Shown: positions 58,641 to 64,000 of the stretch, piece after piece
How the letters are laid out: each line of letters opens with the position of its first letter
Numbering within the stretch: position 1 is the first letter of the stretch
Source of the DNA: Cymbidium sinense
Taxonomy: Eukaryota; Streptophyta; Magnoliopsida; Asparagales; Orchidaceae
NCBI GenBank assembly: GCA_021442155.1
Contig: CM038229.1
Span: forward strand, 70,576,443 to 70,640,442
DNA length: 64,000 nucleotides
Direction of reading: 5' to 3'
Notes under the pieces: generated by a model
Told to the model about the DNA's origin: nothing
Databases searched by the model: none
Seen by the model: the letters and a program-made list of their open reading frames with translations, nothing else
Position numbers and translations under genes: made by a program

Positions 58641-60339
58641 GCCATGTAAATGAGATTAAGGGCTTAATTAGGGTTAATTAATTGATTTTTAATCTTAAAA
58701 CTTCCTAAAATCATAACTAATTGTAGAAAGATCCAAAAATACAAACTTAGGCTCATTTTGAAGATATTTTAGAGGAGAATATTAGAAAATTATAATTAAT
58801 TGATTTTGACCAGTGACCTTGGCTTAATTAGGGTTTTATCAAAAATATAATTAGCTCAATTACACTTTAATTAAGAACTCAATTAATCTCAAATTTTTTA
58901 AGAATGTTTAGAGGGATGACCTCTGCCTCTCCTATTTTTTTTGGGATTTTATTGATTGCTTAATTAGGAAAGTTATTTGATTAAGCCCTAATCATTCTCT
59001 TAATTTAATTAATTATAATTAAGAATGAATAACAACTTGATTAATCATCTGAACATAATTATCCCTATTAAACAGTAAGATCACTTAGGGAGTGTGATTG
59101 GAGATATTTTTCCTTATTCATTTCCTAAGTCTTCTTTATCTTTAAAAAATCAAATTAATTAATGGGTTAATGGAATGATTAATTGATTAATTAAGTGATT
59201 AAATCTTCAAAATAAGAAAATCAAAACCTAATTAAATGTTTAAATGATTTAGAGATTATGATTGAGGCCTTGCCCTTGATCCTTTCCCCTAAGCTAATTT
59301 CATCATTCAACTTAAAACATAACCAAAACATTTAATCAATTCATTAAAAGCTTAATGAAATTAAAATTAAAACTCAATTCATCCTCACCTAAGCAACCTT
59401 TAATTGATCTTGGGTAGCTCCTTGGGTGTTCAATAACCTAAGGTGAGAGGTAATGAAATTATGATTGGCTCACATGTGTGAGAAAATCATAAGAGTAATT
59501 AAGTGAGATCCCTTAAGCTTAATTAACTATTAATCATAAGCCAATTGCATTAGGCCCCTTTCATTTCTTAGGAGCATTGCAAATTTACTTTTCATGTGAT
59601 TGTATATCATATTGGTTTATTATTAATTAGTTAATTAACTTATGGTGATATAGAATTAATTCATACCTTAACCTAATCAAAACATAAAATCAACTTAAAT
59701 ATTCTTCATTAAACCAAATTAATTCATACATGGGAAAATGGGTTAGGATTAACAAATATTTCTCATGTTTCTTAAATCAAATCAAATTCAAAGATAAAAA
59801 TCTCCTTAAAGAATTTTAATTCATTTTAAATAACCTTATTTAATATGGTTATCCTTAGAAATTAATTGGGGTTAATGAAATAATGTGTTTACATTCTTTT
59901 ATTTCTTTACAATCATGCTAAATATTATTTTCCATATGAAATCATACATTCATTTTTTTTGAAAATTAATTAAATAAAATATTTTTTATGTCAAATTGCA
60001 TGTGTTGGCTAAAATTAAGAATACGAGTGGCTATTATCACTATTAAACAAAAAAAAACTATTTTTTAAAACCTATAAATTAATTTTTACAAATGAAGTAA
60101 TGCTAATTACAAATAATTATAAGCTTGCATATGATGATAGTATAAGATGTGTATTATGAAGTTCTCTTTTTTTTCTCTAAACATGGATTCACATAGGATT
60201 TGCAAGTGTATAGTTCATTTGAAAAGAACACAATACTTGCCTAAATCTATTCCTATGAATCTCTATGTTAGGACTTAGGAAGGATTTTCATATTACACAT
60301 GTAAATTATACAACCACATCAAATATAATTTCTTGCATG
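58641..60339. other. AT-rich stretch with repeated TTAATTAATTGA words
   Basis: No coding sequence; many short inverted TTAATTAA words. Confidence 0.4.
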
Positions 60340-60795
60340 ATTCCTTATCCATTTGGTTCTTTTTGTACATTCATATGCATTTGAGAAAAGTGGTATATTA
60401 GTTTGGACATCTCGGCGCTACGAGGCTTCAAGTAGCCCTAAGTAGGTTTTGTACCTTACGCCCCTAGTGTAGAAAATAATAACGTCGTACTCACTTAAAA
60501 CTCTTATACATATGCATGTGTGATGTGGCCAATGAATAAAAAATCAAAAATAATAAAACATAACTTTTACATGGATTTTTCTATCCTTATAGTTATTCAT
60601 ACATTTGCATATAACTAAGAAAAGTGATATATTAGTCTGAACATCTACCAAGACTTTAAGTACAAGTAGGACTTGTACTTTACTCTAATATAGAAAATAA
60701 TGCGTCATACTCACTTATAACTTTTTATACATGTGAATGTGTATTTAGCTAATTGATGAAAAATCTCTCTTTTCCACATAATAAAACATGCATTC
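60340..60795. repeat. Local tandem duplication of about 240 bp
   Basis: Both halves carry TCATA(C)ATTTGCAT, GAGAAAAGTGGTATATTAGT or AAGAAAAGTGATATATTAGT, GGACATCT or GAACATCT, GTAGAAAATAATAACGTCGT or ATAGAAAATAATGCGTCAT, ACTCACTTA and ATACATATGCATGTGTG or ATACATGTGAATGTGT. Confidence 0.85.
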
Positions 60796-63380
60796 ATAAT
60801 TCAATTAACAAATGAAATATTTAAATTTCAAAATACATTTATTTGCATTCATCATCAAAGTATGCTAAGATTTACATTACATATATAAGTATGCTTAAGA
60901 TTATTCATATACATGATATACATGATGGAAATAAATGAATGAGTGTGTGTTATGTGATAGTAATCAATCTTAATTAATCTAAATTTAGAGTTAATTAAAA
61001 CACATAATAAACCATTTACTAAAGAAAATTCATTAATCAACTTACCTTAGAAATTACTTAAGGTAGGAATAAAGGAGAGACTCTCCCTCTCTTTCTTCTC
61101 TTTATAACACTTTGTTGTTAAGTGTAGGCTATATGAAACAAAAGAAAAATACTACGTAAAAATCCCCAAATCAACTAAACCACTTAAAGAGATATAAATT
61201 AAATCCCTCACACTTTGCAAATCATAACTCTAAAACTGGTTAGACATACCACAACACATGCGCATTAAGTTAAGTCGCCATTTCTAGCTTTATGTTAGGG
61301 TGTTGCATGGTTTGAAGAATATTTAGTTTTGTGATGTATTATTTTAGACCGGATGCTAAATTATATGTGTGTAGCTTGAATGTTAGGCCGATATTAGCCT
61401 AATCATGTTTTATGCAGGGGGTATGCTTAAGGGGCCGCTATAATAAAAATATAAATATTTTTTGCTATGCAGGTCGCTTAGCCCCTAAGCATAACCCAAG
61501 TTAGGACATATGGACTTGGTTACCCATATGTGGGGTGCTAAGTCTAAATTATTTCTATAACTGCTTAGGTTGTATGGTGTGTTTAGCTAATATTTATTTT
61601 ACAGTGTAGAGATTTACCTTCCTTACTTTTAATGAAAATTTTGCATTAGATTAGAATAAGTGTTATGATTAAAATGAGCATTGGTTATAAGATCATGTAT
61701 TATATACCATGTGAAGCCTTTGAGCAAGCCACATCCCAATCAAACCAAAAGAAAGTAAGAAATGAAGCAAACCAAGAAATGAAAGATGAAGACTGAAGAA
61801 TGCATAATGGAGAATGAAGACCCCCCACCCTATAACACTTATCATTCTATGATTGTAATTATTCTTTCATTATACCAGGATGTATAAGGGTAGAGCTCAG
61901 TTACCCACATTTCTTTTCGGGTTGTATGGTGGTACCTGACCACACCGGCCTTTTATTCTTTTGCGATAGCTTAATAAAATTGTTTGATGTTTTGTTTAGC
62001 TTATGCATTAGAAATAACATGCTTTTTTAAAGTTTTTTTATGATTGGTGATTGTTGTGTGGCCTGAATGTGATTAGGCTCCTAGGATAAAAATAAATTTT
62101 CTATCCCATTAACAACTCATAACTAAAATTTTAAAAAAATTCATTACCTCACATAAAAGCCTGGGAATTAAATCAAGATAATAAAATTTTTAGCAACCCC
62201 TTAGTTGGATGATTGAATGTACAATATCATGAATGCCATATTCTTTCACTATTGCTAAGAGATGGCTTCTATCTATGTTAGAGAATAAAGGCTTAACCTG
62301 TAAGAGTCTTTAATGAAAAGACACCTCTTTCTCTTATGATTTAGCCCATAATCAATTTCTCATGCATCTAGGCATACAAAACCCTATAGCTTGTGTCAAA
62401 ATAAAAAGTCTAAAAAATTAAATAAAACTTGACAAATTTTGCATTAGATTTAAGTCATTACTCATGCCCTTTATGATCTAGCCTCTTAGGGAGTGAGTTT
62501 AAGGACTTAGTTTCTTTTTTAATTAAATAACAACCTAACCATCTTGTAAAGTATACAACTTGCCTACATGGATTTAAAGCGTAGGAGGAGTTAGCTGGCT
62601 ACCAATCTAGGTGGTAATAAGCCCAGTAGTAGGGTGATTTACTCTCTCTTATGGAGGTAAACCATATACCCACTTTCTCTTTAGATTTAGGCCGTGCTTT
62701 GGTTCTCTCCAAAACTCTCTAGATTTAGGATATGAGGTTCTTGTTTTCCTTTGCGGGCTACAAGTATAAATTCTCACCTATTAGGCATCTCCACAATCTT
62801 GTATCATGGAATTGTAAGTCCTAAATTTTTAATAAAATTTCAACTCAAACAAATAAATATTCTCAGAATTCAAATATATAAAGCCCAACCATAGGATAAA
62901 TTGGAGTGCTCACTAGGCTTCTTAATATCATGAGAAGTCCCTACCCATTTACCTTGGTTTTGATAAGAACTCTTCCCTTTTGATCTCTCCCACTTGATTT
63001 TTAAAAATACAACTAATCCTTTGATAGTCCTTTGAATTCTTTGGAGACAATCACTTACTTTAATCGAGTATTCTTAAGACATTCATTTTTTCTTAAGATA
63101 TAATTAACTATGGCTTGCCTCCATAGGGAACTTAACAAACTCAATTTAAATAAACCTTTTACTTTTAATGTAAAGTAGAGAAAAATCTCTGATATATTTG
63201 ATGACCCATCATGCCTTAGGAGTCCTTATTAGGTGATTAGGTCTATTATAGGGTAGTGAATTCTATTTCACAAGATAGTACACTACTTTTAATGTCATAC
63301 CTGATCACCCTAATGAGTACATTTGCAGATTTGTGTGGTGTCCCCTCACATAAACACACCCAACACAAAAATAAACACCA
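60796..63380. other. Non-coding, probably retrotransposon LTR or leader
   Basis: Contains GATGTATAAGGGTAGAGCTC (about 61881-61900) and a CTTAATAAAATTG polyadenylation-like sequence near 61970, both LTR-like. No protein motif found. Confidence 0.35.
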
Positions 63381-63383
63381 CAG

Positions 63384-63410
63384 ATTTTTCTGACGACTCT
63401 GCTTGGGATG
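63384..63410 (+). promoter_or_regulatory. Primer-binding-site-like motif
   Basis: CTGACGACTCTGCTTGGGAT follows CACAGATTTTT. It closely resembles the CTGGCGACTCTGCTGGGGA stretch found just after the 5' LTR in Tat/Ogre-type elements, with two or three differences. It implies that a 5' LTR ends near 63380-63387. Confidence 0.45.
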
Positions 63411-63843
63411 GTTCCTCTCTCCATCTCTAGTAGACAGTTGTTATCTCCAAGCATCGATAGTGGACTTATATTTTATATGAGTCTGAGACTATCTTTCTTC
63501 ATATTGGCACTTAGCTTATTTAATTCTTAAGCAAAATTAGCCAACATCATTTAGGTTTTAGGACCTCACTCTATGTAGGTCTTGAAACCCCTATTGGGTT
63601 CCCCAATAGGTGAAAACATAACTTATCAATGAAAGGGGAGATAATAAAAATTTGGAACCTCCTCACCACTAGCTTGGTGAGGCAAGGTTCATCATAAAAT
63701 TAAAAAATAATAATTCCTTTCACAAAAAAATGACACTTTCCAAAAGCACCTTTATAGAAGGTCACAAAATCATAAAGTCAAAACCCCTCCATGATTGCTA
63801 CATGGAGGTTCTTTTCAGAAGTAGATCATGCCATGTCGATTCT

Positions 63844-64000
63844 CACTTAAAATATCGAAATTTGTTAAGTGAGAATCCCTATTTGAATTAAACATAAATT
63901 TGACCTTCACTTAACAATTTTAATTTATTAAGTGAGGATCCCTATTTGAATAAAACATAAAATTTGACTTTCACTTAACAATTTCAATTTGTTAAGTGGG
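63844..64000. repeat. 64-bp tandem repeat with hairpin arms, at least 2.4 copies, running off the window
   Basis: Units start at 63844, 63908 and 63972, exactly 64 bp apart. Each begins with CACTTAACAA (first copy CACTTAAAAT) and, after 7 bases, TTGTTAAGTG, which are reverse complements. They then continue GAATCCCTATTTGAATTAAA and CATAAATTTGAC. Confidence 0.88.

Larger units (their letters stand above)
55250..63380 (+). mobile_element. Possible very long LTR of a Tat/Ogre-type retrotransposon
   Basis: This large non-coding stretch ends at a primer-binding-site-like motif near 63388. It contains compositional domains (C-over-G skewed tract, GC-richer block, TTAATTAA-rich zone) but no protein domain. 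Tat/Ogre elements can have LTRs of several kilobases. The 5' boundary and a matching second LTR are not visible, so the call is an inference. Confidence 0.3.

Overview
The window is plant nuclear DNA. It holds intron-containing plant gene exons, plant retrotransposon lineages (Tat-type and chromovirus-type Ty3/gypsy, RTE-type LINEs with TTG tails), long plant tandem-repeat arrays and AT-rich spacers. A seed plant is certain and an angiosperm very likely; I cannot name the species. A 100-base run of N at 28767-28866 marks a scaffold gap. No bacterial genes, CRISPR arrays, rRNA or tRNA genes were seen. The great majority of the DNA is decayed mobile elements and repeats.

Layout. 1-6320: 3' half of a Tat-lineage Ty3/gypsy element (RT, RNase H, a second RNase H, integrase), followed by a broken antisense ORF and a GC-rich minisatellite of about 68 bp period, which is the usual Tat 3' organisation. 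6978-7814: an LTR of a family (here 'family B') that recurs at least six times. 8800-9571: a processed pseudogene of an hnRNP-type RNA-binding protein. 9580-10465 and 10470-14835: two tandem arrays, the second interrupted by a family-B solo LTR with a perfect 5-bp target duplication. 15985-19950: a satellite of about 140 bp period whose units carry an 18-bp perfect palindrome. 21449-28610: four more family-B LTRs, each with a trinucleotide-rich tract of very different length at the same place.

33407-52793 (minus strand): the one clear cellular gene. It is a seven-exon, chloroplast-type uncharacterised methyltransferase (At1g78140/At2g41040 family) spread over about 19 kb. All twelve internal splice sites look sound, but one in-frame stop and several frameshifts interrupt the exons, so it is either a young pseudogene or a gene damaged by assembly errors. 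Its 13-kb third intron holds an RTE LINE (35145-37115), a broken chromovirus (39366-45810) and a pair of inverted dispersed repeats; its first intron holds a 33-bp tandem repeat and the 3' end of another LTR retrotransposon.

55250-64000: a C-over-G skewed low-complexity tract, a buried LINE fragment, a local 240-bp duplication, then a primer-binding-site-like motif near 63388. This could be a very long Tat/Ogre-type 5' LTR followed by its leader. A 64-bp hairpin-bearing tandem repeat runs off the end of the window.
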